64,000 bases of DNA, taken from positions 2,294,001-2,358,000 of the forward strand of contig OZ257145.1 of the NCBI GenBank assembly GCA_965279315.1, given 5' to 3'. Each line of letters opens with the position of its first letter. Positions within the stretch are counted from its first letter, which is position 1. The stretch comes from JAPWJZ01 sp965279315. GTDB taxonomy: Bacteria > Pseudomonadota > Alphaproteobacteria > Micavibrionales > UBA2020. Below, in pieces: positions 15,725 through 25,369 of the stretch. The notes under the pieces are model-generated. The model was not told where the DNA came from, made no database searches, and saw only the letters and a list, made by a program, of their open reading frames with translations. A program made the position numbers and the translations under genes.

Positions 15725-16861
15725 ATGAAAAACGGAATATTGATTTGCTTCATGCTGGTGCTGTGCGCGGCGCAGCCAGCCTTTGCGCAGATCGAAACGA
15801 TCGCCAAGGAAGCGATTATCGTAGATGCGAACACAGGCGCGGTGCTGCTTGACAAGCAGGCGGGCGACCGTATGCCGACGTCTTCCATGAGCAAGCTCAT
15901 GACCATGTATATGGTGTTCGAGGCGCTGAAGCACGGCCAGATGAAACTATCCGACGAATTGCTGGTGTCCGAACGCGCATGGAAAAACAGCATGGACGAA
16001 GGCTCGCGCATGTACATCCAGGTGGGCACCAAGGTGAAGGTCGAAGACCTTGTGCGCGGCGTGATCGTGCAGTCGGGCAACGATGCCTCCGTCGCGCTTG
16101 CCGAAGGCGTTGCGGGCACCGAGGAAGCGTTTGTGGACGCCATGAACGTGCGCGCCAAGGAAATCGGCCTGAAGGACAGCCATTTCATGAACGCGACCGG
16201 CCTGCCGGATCCCGACCATTATTCGACGCCGCGCGATCTTGCCATTCTGGCGTATCGCATCATCACCGATTTCCCCGACTACTACCCCTATTTCGCGGAA
16301 AAGGAATTCACCTATAACAAGATCAAGCAACAGAACCGCGATCCGCTGCTGGGGCGCGTCCCGGGCGCGGACGGGCTTAAAACCGGCCATACAGAAATCG
16401 CTGGTTACGGCCTTGTCGGTTCTGCCAAGCGCGATGGCCGCCGTGTGATCCTTGTCCTCAACGGCCTTGCCAGCAAAAAGGACCGCGAGGAAGAAGGCAT
16501 CAAGCTGATGGAGTGGGCCTTCCGCAATTTTGAATCGCGCAAGATCATTTCCAAGGGCGAGCGCATCGAGGACGCGCCCGTCTGGCTGGGTCAAACCGGC
16601 ACCGTCCCGCTGGTCGCCGCCGAGGATGTGCAAATCGTCATGCCCCGCGCCAAGCGTGCGGAACTCAAGCTGAGCATCAAGTTCAAGCAGCCGCTGATGG
16701 CGCCTGTGAAGGCGGGTGATGAAGCGGGGACCTTGCATATCGAAGTGCCGGACCAGAAGCCTGTCGACCTGAAACTGCTCGCGGGTGCGGATGACGCGCG
16801 CAAAGGCGTGTTCGGCCGGGTGAAAGACCGCCTCAATTACCTGCTGACAGGTTCTTTCTGA
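15725..16861 (+). CDS. dacA: D-alanyl-D-alanine carboxypeptidase (PBP5/6 type)
   Basis: Periplasmic penicillin-binding protein that trims the terminal D-Ala from peptidoglycan stem peptides. The signal peptide ends AQPAFA before QIETI. All three active-site motifs are present: SxxK as SMSK (Ser54, Lys57), SxN as SGN in IVQSGNDASVALAEG, and KTG in GLKTGHTEIAGYGL. A C-terminal PBP5 beta domain (about 270-360) and a short amphipathic end follow. The ATG at 15725 has GAGGG at proper spacing; the overlapping GTG one codon earlier does not. It lies between rlpA and tmk, 2 bases before the latter. Confidence 0.96.
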   Translation: MKNGILICFMLVLCAAQPAFAQIETIAKEAIIVDANTGAVLLDKQAGDRMPTSSMSKLMTMYMVFEALKHGQMKLSDELLVSERAWKNSMDEGSRMYIQVGTKVKVEDLVRGVIVQSGNDASVALAEGVAGTEEAFVDAMNVRAKEIGLKDSHFMNATGLPDPDHYSTPRDLAILAYRIITDFPDYYPYFAEKEFTYNKIKQQNRDPLLGRVPGADGLKTGHTEIAGYGLVGSAKRDGRRVILVLNGLASKKDREEEGIKLMEWAFRNFESRKIISKGERIEDAPVWLGQTGTVPLVAAEDVQIVMPRAKRAELKLSIKFKQPLMAPVKAGDEAGTLHIEVPDQKPVDLKLLAGADDARKGVFGRVKDRLNYLLTGSF

Positions 16862-16863
16862 CC

Positions 16864-17541
16864 ATGGTCAAAGGCGTTTTCATCACGCTTGAAGGCGGCG
16901 AGGGCACGGGCAAAAGCACGCAAGTGAAGATGCTGGGCACTGCGCTGTCGGCTGCCGGTGTTGATGCAGTGCTGACCCGTGAACCGGGCGGCACCGATCA
17001 GGCGGAGCGTATCCGCAACCTGATGATCCAGCGTGATGCCGGTAACTTTGACCCCCTTACCGAAGCGATGCTGATGATGTCGGCGCGCCGCGAACACCTC
17101 GTGAATAAAATCTGGCCGTCGATGGAGCAGGGGAAGTGGGTCGTTTCCGACCGCTTCGTCGATTCCACGCGCGCGTTCCAGGGCTATGGTATGGGGCTGG
17201 ATCAGGGATTGATCGACCGTATCTATGAAATGATCGCCGGTGAATTCCAGCCGGACCTGACATTCGTTTTCGACATCGATGCCGAAAAGGGGCTTAGCCG
17301 TTCGCTCAAGCAACTGGCCGTCACCGCCGATAAAAACGAAAGCACAGAAGACCGTTACGAGCGCATGGGCGTGCCGTTCCACAATCGCCTGCGTCAGGGC
17401 TTCCTTGAGATTGCCAAGCGCTTCCCGGGCCGTTGCGTGATCATAGACGCATCGCAGGATATCGCGACAATCCACCGCCAGATTTTGAAAACCATCGAAG
17501 CCCGCTTCGGCATTTCCTTGAGCGAGGTGAAGCTTGGCTAG
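16864..17541 (+). CDS. tmk: Thymidylate kinase
   Basis: Phosphorylates dTMP to dTDP with ATP, a required step in dTTP synthesis. The 225-residue protein starts with the P-loop LEGGEGTGKST (Walker A, residues 9-19), followed by the DR motif in VSDRFVDSTRAFQGYGMGLD and LTREPGGT near the dTMP site. Length is normal for bacteria. It begins 2 bases after dacA and overlaps holB by 8 bases; the tmk-holB pairing is widespread and links nucleotide supply to the replisome gene. Confidence 0.97.
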   Translation: MVKGVFITLEGGEGTGKSTQVKMLGTALSAAGVDAVLTREPGGTDQAERIRNLMIQRDAGNFDPLTEAMLMMSARREHLVNKIWPSMEQGKWVVSDRFVDSTRAFQGYGMGLDQGLIDRIYEMIAGEFQPDLTFVFDIDAEKGLSRSLKQLAVTADKNESTEDRYERMGVPFHNRLRQGFLEIAKRFPGRCVIIDASQDIATIHRQILKTIEARFGISLSEVKLG

Positions 17542-18706
17542 CCTGTTCGGCGACGAGGAAGAGGTCGAAAAATTCGACGATGCCGAGGCTGAAGCAGACG
17601 CAGCAGCGCCGGCAGAGCCTGTCGAATTGTCGCCAAAATCCAATCCCGACCTGCTCGGCCATGAAGCGGTCGAGGCTGCGCTGCTTGCCGATTTCAATGC
17701 GGGCCGTATGCCCCATGCGCTGATCCTTTCCGGCCCATCCGGTATCGGCAAGGCAACGCTCGCCTACCGCATCGCCCGTTTCCTGTTCAAGCAGGGCGGC
17801 GAACAGGAAGCCGGATTGTTCGGCGAGCCTGAAAAGCCGGCGACGTTGCATGTCTCTGCCGAAGACCCCGTTTTCCGCCGCGTCGTATCCGGCGGCCATG
17901 CCGACCTTGTGGTTGTCGAGCGCGAGCTGGATGAGAAAAAGGGCAAGCTGAAACAGGATATCCCCGTTGATAGCGTGCGTGACATCAAGCACAAACTGCA
18001 CAGCAAGGCAGCCGAAGGCGGCTGGCGCGTGGCGATTGTCGATAGCGCCGAATACCTGAACGCGACCGGCCAGAACGCGCTGCTGAAGGTGCTTGAAGAA
18101 CCGCCGTCGAAAACCCTGCTGATCCTCACCACTTCACAGCCAGGGTCTTTCCTGCCGACCATCCGTTCCCGCTGCCGCATGGTGAACATGGACCCGTTGG
18201 CGCCCGCAACGCTGGCAAAACTTCTTGAAAAATTCATTCCTACGATTGGCGATGGCGAAAAAGACGCCATCAGCCGCTATGCCGAAGGCTCGATCGGGCA
18301 GGCACTGCAATTCTATGCCGATGGCGGCATGGCGCTGTATGGCGAGTTGCTGAAGACCGTTTCCACCATCCCTGCGCTCGATATCGTCGCGCTGCACAAC
18401 AATGCCGAAAAACTGTCGCGCGAGGAACAGAAATACGAAACCTGCCGCGCGATCCTGACCGGCTGGTGCCAGCGCCTTGCACAGGTGGAGGCGCGCGGGC
18501 AGCGCGTCACCGACATGATGCCGGGCGACGGCGTTATCCTGCAAAAACTTCTCGACCAGTTTCCGCCGCGCCATTTCCTGCTGACATGGGAAAAAATGTC
18601 ACAGATGTTCCGGCAGGCCGAATGGTCGAACCTTGATAAACGTCAGGCGCTGATCGGCGCATTCCTGATGATGCAAAACCCAAGTCACCCGGCGCTGGCC
18701 GTATAG
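17534..18706 (+). CDS. holB: DNA polymerase III, delta-prime subunit
   Basis: Subunit of the clamp loader that places the beta clamp on DNA. The 390-residue protein has an AAA+ fold: GHEAVEAALLADFNAGRMPH, a degenerate Walker A (LSGPSGIGKATLAYRIARF), NALLKVLEEPPSKTLLILTT and the sensor 1/arginine finger region STLPTI-like FLPTIRSRC. The N-terminal 40 residues are acidic and variable. A TTG start is chosen with GAGG about 7 bases upstream, overlapping the tmk end by 8 bases. metG begins 8 bases after the stop. Confidence 0.95.
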   Translation: MASLFGDEEEVEKFDDAEAEADAAAPAEPVELSPKSNPDLLGHEAVEAALLADFNAGRMPHALILSGPSGIGKATLAYRIARFLFKQGGEQEAGLFGEPEKPATLHVSAEDPVFRRVVSGGHADLVVVERELDEKKGKLKQDIPVDSVRDIKHKLHSKAAEGGWRVAIVDSAEYLNATGQNALLKVLEEPPSKTLLILTTSQPGSFLPTIRSRCRMVNMDPLAPATLAKLLEKFIPTIGDGEKDAISRYAEGSIGQALQFYADGGMALYGELLKTVSTIPALDIVALHNNAEKLSREEQKYETCRAILTGWCQRLAQVEARGQRVTDMMPGDGVILQKLLDQFPPRHFLLTWEKMSQMFRQAEWSNLDKRQALIGAFLMMQNPSHPALAV

Positions 18707-18714
18707 AGGGCAAC

Positions 18715-20280
18715 ATGAGCAAACCGCATTTCTACATCACCACCGCCATTTCGTATGTCAATGGCCCGCCCCATCTTGGCCATGCGTATGAAGCAATCGG
18801 CGCGGATGTGATGGCGCGTTTCAAGCGCCTGGACGGTTTTGACGTCTATTTCCTGACCGGCACGGATGAACACGGCCAGAAGGTGCAGAAAACCGCGCTT
18901 GCCAAGGGCAAGCAGCCTCAGGAATTCACCGATGAAATCGCGTCGTTGTTCGTGCAGATGTGCAAGGACCTGAACATCACGCAAGACCAGTTCATCCGCA
19001 CCACCGCCGATTTCCACAAGGAAAGCTGCCAGGCGATCTGGGGCAAGATGCAGGATGCGGGCGATATTTACCTGAACAAATACGCAGGCTGGTATTCGGA
19101 ACGCGACGAAGCGTTCTATGGCGAAGACGAGCTTGAAACCCGCCCGGACGGCAAGAAAGTGAACAAGACGACGGGCACCGAAGTGCATTGGCTGGAGGAA
19201 GAAAGCTATTTCTTCAAGCTCTCCGAATATACGCAAAAACTCCTCGATTATTACGAAGCGCATCCCGAATTCATCCAGCCGTCTTTCCGCCGGAATGAAG
19301 TCGTCAGCTTTGTGAAGCAAGGCTTGCGGGACCTTTCCATCTCGCGCACCAGTTTCGATTGGGGCGTGAAGGTGCCGAATGCCAAAGACCACATCATGTA
19401 TGTCTGGGTCGACGCGCTGACCAATTATATCAGCGCCATCGGTTATCCCGACGACAAGGATGGCCAGTTCAAGAAATACTGGCCCGCCGATGTGCACCTG
19501 ATCGGCAAGGATATCGTGCGTTTTCACACCGTCTATTGGCCCGCATTCCTCATGTCGGCAGGCCTTCCCGTTCCCAAGCGCGTTTTCGGCCATGGCTTCC
19601 TGATGACCAAGGGGGAGAAAATGTCGAAATCCCTCGGCAACGTCATTTCGCCCGCCAGCCTGATTGAACGCTTCGGCGTCGAACAGGCGCGCTATGCGCT
19701 GATGCGCGAAGTGACCTTCGGGCAGGACGGTGATATTTCCTATGAACTGCTCGGCAACCGCATCAACGCGGAACTGGCGAACAACATGGGCAACCTTGCG
19801 CAGCGCACGCTCAGCCAGATCGCGAAAAATTGCGCGGGCGTGGTGCCGAAGCCCGGCATCCTCGAAGACGTCGATCACCAGCTGCTCGACAAGGCAGGGC
19901 AGGCGATGCTGATCGCCGTGCGCGGCGAGTTCGAGAAAATGCAATTCTCGAAGGCACTTGAGGAAATCGTGCAGGTCGCCAATGCCGCGAACCTTTATAT
20001 CGACGCCCAGGCACCATGGACGCTTAAAAAAACGAATATCGAGCGTATGCAGACTGTGTTGTATGTGCTGGCAGAAGTGATCCGTAACCTTGGCATCATC
20101 CTGCAGCCGTTCACGCCGGATGCGGCGAACAAGATCCTTGATCAGGTGGCATCGCCCGTGAATGCGCGTGATTTCACCTTTATCGGGTCAACCCATGCCC
20201 TGCAGTCCGGCACCACGCTCCCCGCGCCGCAGGGCGTATTCCCGCGCTACGAAGCACCGCTCGAGGAGAAAACGGCATAA
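18715..20280 (+). CDS. metG: Methionine--tRNA ligase
   Basis: Charges tRNA-Met and initiator tRNA. Class I signature HLGH at residues 20-23 and KMSKS at 302-306 are intact. The 521-residue protein is of the short form: the connective peptide (about 125-150) has no four-cysteine zinc cluster, and there is no C-terminal EMAP-like tRNA-binding domain. It sits between holB and tatD; its last base is the first base of the tatD ATG (TAATG), so the genes are coupled. Confidence 0.97.
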   Translation: MSKPHFYITTAISYVNGPPHLGHAYEAIGADVMARFKRLDGFDVYFLTGTDEHGQKVQKTALAKGKQPQEFTDEIASLFVQMCKDLNITQDQFIRTTADFHKESCQAIWGKMQDAGDIYLNKYAGWYSERDEAFYGEDELETRPDGKKVNKTTGTEVHWLEEESYFFKLSEYTQKLLDYYEAHPEFIQPSFRRNEVVSFVKQGLRDLSISRTSFDWGVKVPNAKDHIMYVWVDALTNYISAIGYPDDKDGQFKKYWPADVHLIGKDIVRFHTVYWPAFLMSAGLPVPKRVFGHGFLMTKGEKMSKSLGNVISPASLIERFGVEQARYALMREVTFGQDGDISYELLGNRINAELANNMGNLAQRTLSQIAKNCAGVVPKPGILEDVDHQLLDKAGQAMLIAVRGEFEKMQFSKALEEIVQVANAANLYIDAQAPWTLKKTNIERMQTVLYVLAEVIRNLGIILQPFTPDAANKILDQVASPVNARDFTFIGSTHALQSGTTLPAPQGVFPRYEAPLEEKTA

Positions 20281-21065
20281 TGCTGGTCGATAGCCATTGC
20301 CATCTGGATTACCCCGACTTCGCCGAAGAAGGCGTCGCGGAAATCGTCAACCGCGCCAAATCGGCGGGGGTGGGGCATTTCCTGACCATTTGCACCGAAA
20401 TCGCAAAATTTCCGCAAATCCTCGCGGTTGCTGAATCGTCGCCCATCATCAACTGCACGGTCGGCACGCACCCGCACCATGCCGCCGATGCGGGAGAAAT
20501 CAATATCAAGCGTGAAGAGATTGTTGCCTTCACCAAAAATCCAAAGGTTGTGGGCATCGGTGAAACCGGGCTTGATTATTATTACGAACATTCGCCCAAG
20601 GAAGAACAGCAGGGCGTGTTCGCAACGCATATCGAGGCCGCGCTTGAAACCGACCTGCCGCTCATCATCCATACCCGTGATGCCGATGAAGACACCATCC
20701 GCATCATGACCGATGCAGGACAGCGCAAGGCGCGCGGCGTGATGCATTGCTTCAGCGGGACGCCGTGGCTTGCTGAAAAGTCGCTGGACCTCGGCTTTTA
20801 CATTTCCTTTTCGGGCATCATCACGTTCAAAAAATCGGACGAACTGCGTGAAATCGTCAAGCTGGTGCCGATGGACCGCATTCTGGTCGAAACCGACAGC
20901 CCTTATCTTGCCCCTATGCCGCATCGCGGCAAGCGGAACGAGCCTTCCTTTGTGGTCCATACTGCGCAGATGGTGGCGGAGCTGAAGGGGCTGACGATGG
21001 AACAGGTGGCTGCGCAGACGACGGAAAACTTCTTTAAACTCTTCAATAAGGCGAAATCGCAATGA
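20280..21065 (+). CDS. TatD-family metal-dependent DNase
   Basis: A 261-residue TIM-barrel hydrolase of the TatD/YcfH family. The N-terminal metal motif DSHCHLDYPDF, the glutamate in GIGETGLDYYYEHS, histidines in LIIHTRDA and GVMHCFSGTP, and the aspartate in LVETDSPYLAP make up the metal site. Members have 3'-5' exonuclease or D-aminoacyl-tRNA deacylase activity; the position next to metG fits the conserved metG-tatD-MBL cluster. Overlaps metG by 1 base and the next gene by 4 bases. Confidence 0.95.
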   Translation: MLVDSHCHLDYPDFAEEGVAEIVNRAKSAGVGHFLTICTEIAKFPQILAVAESSPIINCTVGTHPHHAADAGEINIKREEIVAFTKNPKVVGIGETGLDYYYEHSPKEEQQGVFATHIEAALETDLPLIIHTRDADEDTIRIMTDAGQRKARGVMHCFSGTPWLAEKSLDLGFYISFSGIITFKKSDELREIVKLVPMDRILVETDSPYLAPMPHRGKRNEPSFVVHTAQMVAELKGLTMEQVAAQTTENFFKLFNKAKSQ

Positions 21066-21847
21066 AGATGACGGTACTGGGCTGCGGCGGTTCGCTTGGC
21101 ACGCCTGCGGCGGGCGGCTTCTGGGGCACGTGTGACCCGGCGAATGAAAAGAACCACCGCACCCGCGCCTCGCTGCTGGTCCAGTCCGCCAAAACCACGC
21201 TGCTGGTCGATTGCAGCTATGACCTGCGCCAACAACTCACCGCCCATAACGTCAAGCATCTGGACGGTGTGCTGATCAGCCATGGCCACAACGACCATGT
21301 GAACGGCATCGACGATTTGCGCCCGATCGCCTATCACGGCAGCAAGATGCTGGATTTGTATACAAACGCCGAAACGCATGATGAAATCCATCGCCGCTGG
21401 CCGTATTTGTACGAGCCGAAATTCGGCGGCATCTACACGCAGTTTCTGGCGAAGAAGGAAATCCAGAATTACGACCGTTTCACGATCGGCGATATCGATA
21501 TTGAAAGCTTCGAGCAGGACCACACGACGATGCTGTCGCTCGGCTTCCGCTTCGGAAATTTCGCGTACAGCGTCGATGTGGCCGACTTCACCGAAAAATC
21601 TCTGGAGGCTTTGAACGGCGTCGAGACATGGATTATCGATGCTGGCGCGTATCACAAGGAAAGCGTGTCAACCCACGCCAACCTGAAGCGCGTGTTCAAA
21701 TGGGTCGAGCGGCTGAAGCCGAAAATGACCTACCTGACCGTCCTGACGACGCATATGGATTACAAGACGCTCTGCGACGAATTGCCGTCGCATATCCGCC
21801 CCGCCTATGACGGGATGGAAATCGACCTCGCGACCAACCAGCGTTAA
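21062..21847 (+). CDS. MBL-fold metal-dependent hydrolase, PhnP-like
   Basis: A 261-residue metallo-beta-lactamase-fold protein with the HxHxDH motif in LISHGHNDHVNGIDDLR, preceded by the strand TLLVDCSYDLRQQL and opening with VLGCGGSLGTPAAGG. These resemble PhnP-type phosphodiesterases; the partner substrate in this organism is unknown. It ends the rlpA-to-MBL run and is translationally coupled to tatD (ATGA overlap). The pepN gene converges on it with no spacer. Confidence 0.93.
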   Translation: MKMTVLGCGGSLGTPAAGGFWGTCDPANEKNHRTRASLLVQSAKTTLLVDCSYDLRQQLTAHNVKHLDGVLISHGHNDHVNGIDDLRPIAYHGSKMLDLYTNAETHDEIHRRWPYLYEPKFGGIYTQFLAKKEIQNYDRFTIGDIDIESFEQDHTTMLSLGFRFGNFAYSVDVADFTEKSLEALNGVETWIIDAGAYHKESVSTHANLKRVFKWVERLKPKMTYLTVLTTHMDYKTLCDELPSHIRPAYDGMEIDLATNQR

Positions 21848-24637
21848 TCAGCCCGCCTTTTTCGCAGCGCCGCCGAATTTGGCGGTGTTGTCGTTGGTCG
21901 GCTTTTTCTTCTCGACGGTGTCGAGCGCCTTGCCGAGGACTTCCTTGATGCCGGAATCCAGCTGCGGGTTTTCCATGATGCGCTTCATTTCGCCCACCAT
22001 CAAATCCTGGCGGTCCTTGTCGTAGCGCTTGAACTGCATGAAGCGTTTCGCAAGGCCGGTTGCAGTGTGCGGGTTGACTTCGTTCATGTGGATCACGGTA
22101 TCGGCCAGGAACTTGTACCCTTCGCCGTTTTTGTCGTGGTACAGCGTGTTGTTGCCGCTGATGAAGCCGCCCATGAGCGCGAAGACGAGGTTCGGGTTGG
22201 TTTCATCAAAGCTCGGATGTTTCATCAGGTCTTTCACACGCTGGATGGGGTCGCCATCGGTGATCGACGCGTTCAGTGACAGCCATTTTTCAACGACGTT
22301 GGGATTGTCTTTATAACGCTCGTAAAACGCATCAAGCGCGATCTGGCGCGTATCGGCAGCGCCCGAGGGCGGGATGCGCGACAGGGTGGCCAGCGCCGAA
22401 TAACGCTCCGTCATGTTGGTCGCGCTCGTGAACTGGTCATAGGCTGCAGCCGCGATTTCCGGCGTCTTGAGAGCGGAGAGGAACGACAAGCTGAGGTTAT
22501 GCATGTCACGGCGGCCGACCTGTTCCTGCGACAGGTCATATTTTTCGCCAGCGGGGGCGACGGTCGCTTTGTAGATATCGCGGTATTCCTGCTCGAACGT
22601 GGTCGCCAGTGTCGTTTTGAGGAATTTCGTCGCATCGCGCACCGCTTCCGGGTCGATGAAATCGAGGTCCTGCGTCACGAGCGACGAGGGGGGCAGTTGC
22701 AGCGTCAGCGCGTTGAAATTCTTGTCGCCATCCATCGCATTGGCAAGGTTGTTGCCATAGGCGGTGATGAAATCGGCGGGAACGGTCAACGGCAGGTCAT
22801 CCTGCGCGTCCTTGATGAGGTTTTTGAGCGTCTTGATCATCAGGCGCTCGGTCGCCTCGTATTTATTGTATGCGTCGCTGTCATGCGCCATGCGGAACAC
22901 AAGCTCGTCCTGGCTGGGCACGGTCGTGATTTTCACGGGTGCCGAAAATTCACGCAGGATCGACGGCACGACAGGGCCGGTGACGCCGGTAAAGGTGAAG
23001 GTTTGCGAGCCTTCGGTCAGTTCCAGCACGCGCGTGGTCGGCCCGGGCGCGGTTTCCCCCTTCAGCGTCAGCGCGATATCCTTGCCGCTCTGGCCGATCA
23101 GGCCGATGGCGACGGGGATATGCAGGTTTTCTTTTGTCGCCTGATCCGCGGTCGGCGGGGTCATCTGGTTGAGTGTCAGTGTATAGGTCTGAGTGGCGGC
23201 GTCGTATTTGCCGTCATAGCTGACCTGCGGTGTTCCGGACTGGCTGTACCATTTGCGGAACTGCGTCAGGTCCTTGCCCGACACTTCCTCGATGATGTCG
23301 AGGAAGTTGTCGGCGGTGGCGGCGGTGCCGTCCATGCGCGTGAAATATTCATCCATCGATGCGCGCCATTTCTGCTCGCCCAGCATCGTGGGCAGCATGC
23401 CGATCACATGCGCGCCTTTTTCGTAGATGGTGCTGGTGTAGATGTTGTCGAATTTCTCCACATAATCGGGGCGTACGGGATGCGAGGTGGGGCCCGCGTC
23501 TTCGACGAACTGGCCGGATTTCAGGTTGGTTGCGTCCTCGATGCGCTTGATGCCTTTCGAATGCATGTCTTCGATGAACTGGAATTCGCGCAGGGTGGTG
23601 AGTGATTCCTTCACCGTCAGCTCGAACCAGTCGCGCAGCGTCACGCGGTCGCCGGTATAGTTGTGGAAATATTCGTGGCCGATGACTTCTTCGATATAGA
23701 TCAGTTCGCTATCGGTCGAGGTATCGGCGTTGCCGACGAGCGTCGAGACGTTGAACACGTTGAGGCTCTTGTTCTCCATCGCGCCCGCGTTGAATTTATC
23801 AACGGCGACAACGTGGAAAACGTCGAGGTCGTATTCGCGGCCATAGCGTTTTTCATCCCATGCCATGGCGGCCTTGACGGATTCCATCGCCCAGTCGATT
23901 TTGTCTTCATAACCCGGCTGCACCGCGATGCGCAGCGCGATTTCGCGGCCGTTCATGGTGGTGAAGGTGTCGGACAATACTTTCAGGTCGCCCGCGACGA
24001 CCGCGAACAGGTAGCTGGGCTTCGGCCAGGGGTCGCTCCACTGGATGCTGTGGCGGCCATCGCCGAGGTCTTGTGTCTTTGTGAAATCGCCGTTGCCGTT
24101 CGACAGCAGGACGGGGAATTGCGCCTTGTCGGCGACCAGCGTGACGTCATAAACCGCAAGGTTATCGGGGCGGTCCATCGAGTAGGTGATGCGGCGGAAA
24201 CCACGGCTTTCGTTCTGCGACACCAGAATGGGGCCCGCCATATAAAGGCCGGAAAGTTCGGTATTCGTCTTCGGGTTCACTTCCGTCACGATATCCAGCG
24301 CGAAAGGGCCAGCGGGCGGGTTCTTGATGATCAGGTTTTTGTCGGTCACTTGGTATTCGCTGCGGTCCATATCGCGCGTCACGCCGTTTTCGGTGATCTT
24401 CAGCGAGGTGAGTTTCAGCTCCTCGCCATCCAGCACCAGCGCGCCGCCGGCATTGGGCAGGTCGGGGTTGCGGTTGATTTCAAGGCGGCTGGTGACGACG
24501 GTCTTTTCTTCACCGAGGTCAAAATGCAGTTTCATCTTCGGAATTTTGTATTCCGTGGGGCGGTAATCGGCGCGGTACAGCGGGTTGCGGTGGGGGTCGA
24601 ACAGGGAATCCCGACGGGCATGGAAGTGCATGTGCAT
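21848..24637 (-). CDS. pepN: Aminopeptidase N (M1 family)
   Basis: Cytoplasmic zinc aminopeptidase that removes N-terminal residues from peptides. The 929-residue protein has the exopeptidase motif GAMENKSLN, the zinc site HEYFH (His321, His325, catalytic Glu322) with the third ligand Glu344 in ELTVKESLTTLREF, and a long C-terminal helical domain, matching the E. coli PepN class rather than eukaryotic ones. The last about 20 residues (KKKPTNDNTAKFGGAAKKAG) are a basic extension. Start ATG has AAGGAA eight bases upstream and a strong promoter behind it. Confidence 0.97.
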   Translation of the reverse strand: MHMHFHARRDSLFDPHRNPLYRADYRPTEYKIPKMKLHFDLGEEKTVVTSRLEINRNPDLPNAGGALVLDGEELKLTSLKITENGVTRDMDRSEYQVTDKNLIIKNPPAGPFALDIVTEVNPKTNTELSGLYMAGPILVSQNESRGFRRITYSMDRPDNLAVYDVTLVADKAQFPVLLSNGNGDFTKTQDLGDGRHSIQWSDPWPKPSYLFAVVAGDLKVLSDTFTTMNGREIALRIAVQPGYEDKIDWAMESVKAAMAWDEKRYGREYDLDVFHVVAVDKFNAGAMENKSLNVFNVSTLVGNADTSTDSELIYIEEVIGHEYFHNYTGDRVTLRDWFELTVKESLTTLREFQFIEDMHSKGIKRIEDATNLKSGQFVEDAGPTSHPVRPDYVEKFDNIYTSTIYEKGAHVIGMLPTMLGEQKWRASMDEYFTRMDGTAATADNFLDIIEEVSGKDLTQFRKWYSQSGTPQVSYDGKYDAATQTYTLTLNQMTPPTADQATKENLHIPVAIGLIGQSGKDIALTLKGETAPGPTTRVLELTEGSQTFTFTGVTGPVVPSILREFSAPVKITTVPSQDELVFRMAHDSDAYNKYEATERLMIKTLKNLIKDAQDDLPLTVPADFITAYGNNLANAMDGDKNFNALTLQLPPSSLVTQDLDFIDPEAVRDATKFLKTTLATTFEQEYRDIYKATVAPAGEKYDLSQEQVGRRDMHNLSLSFLSALKTPEIAAAAYDQFTSATNMTERYSALATLSRIPPSGAADTRQIALDAFYERYKDNPNVVEKWLSLNASITDGDPIQRVKDLMKHPSFDETNPNLVFALMGGFISGNNTLYHDKNGEGYKFLADTVIHMNEVNPHTATGLAKRFMQFKRYDKDRQDLMVGEMKRIMENPQLDSGIKEVLGKALDTVEKKKPTNDNTAKFGGAAKKAG

Positions 24638-24684
24638 GGCGCTGTTTCCTTGTATTTGACAAATCTATTATTGAAACCTTAGGA

Positions 24685-24713
24685 AGTTTAATTTGTCAGA
24701 ACATTTCTGTCAA
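24685..24713 (-). promoter_or_regulatory. Strong sigma70-type promoter for pepN
   Basis: On the minus strand, consensus TTGACA (24708-24713), a 17-base spacer and TAAACT (24685-24690). The start would lie about 40 bases before the pepN ATG. Inverted TTGACA/TGTCAA elements in the same gap may be incidental. Confidence 0.65.
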
Positions 24714-24811
24714 CGAGTGTTTTGGCGCAATAATATTACGCGGAGGCGGCAGGATTGGCCTTGCGCTTGTACCTGAAAACACTAGATAAATAAGCATCAG
24801 GGAGTTACCGC

Positions 24812-25369
24812 GTGAGCAAGGCTTTTACAACCGAAAATGCAGAGCAGGAAGATGACGAGCTGGAGGAAGCCGATGCGCTGCCGCCGAGCACGAAGAACTA
24901 CATGACTCCCGCCGGGTTTAAGGTGCTGCAGGACGAACTCCACCACCTGTTACGGGTTGAACGGCCCAAGATGACGGAGATTGTGGGATGGGCGGCCGGA
25001 AACGGCGACCGCTCCGAAAACGGCGATTATATCTACGGCAAAAAGCGCCTGCGCGAGATCGACCGCCGGTTGCGCTATCTCACGAAGCGGCTGGAAAATG
25101 CCGAGGTCGTTGACCCGAAAAAACAGCAGGGACTGGACCGTGTCTTCTTCGGCGCGACCGTGACCTATGTGAAGGAAGATGACACAGAACTGACCGTCAA
25201 GATTGTCGGGATTGACGAAGCCAATCCGTCCGAAGGAAAAATCAGCTGGCTGTCACCGGTTGCGCGCGCGCTCATGAAACTGCGTGTGGGTGATAGTATC
25301 GAGGTGAAGACGGTGGGCGGTAAAGAAATGCTTGAGGTTTTGGATATAAGATATCCCCTTAGCAATTAA
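24812..25369 (+). CDS. greB: Transcription elongation factor GreB-like
   Basis: Stimulates transcript cleavage by backtracked RNA polymerase. The 185-residue protein has an N-terminal coiled-coil (PAGFKVLQDELHHLLRVERP, then GDRSENGDYIYGKKRLREID, the GreB hallmark) and a C-terminal FKBP-like domain (WLSPVARALMKLRVGDSIEV). An acidic extension of about 30 residues precedes the usual start of the coiled coil. The GTG start has GGGAG about 8 bases upstream. It diverges from pepN and converges on the small lipoprotein gene with a 4-base overlap. Confidence 0.93.
   Translation: MSKAFTTENAEQEDDELEEADALPPSTKNYMTPAGFKVLQDELHHLLRVERPKMTEIVGWAAGNGDRSENGDYIYGKKRLREIDRRLRYLTKRLENAEVVDPKKQQGLDRVFFGATVTYVKEDDTELTVKIVGIDEANPSEGKISWLSPVARALMKLRVGDSIEVKTVGGKEMLEVLDIRYPLSN

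Noticed and set aside
22499..24682. Long open frames on the plus strand opposite pepN
   Set aside because: They mirror the pepN codons, carry no family signature, and would need overlap of two long genes over most of their length.
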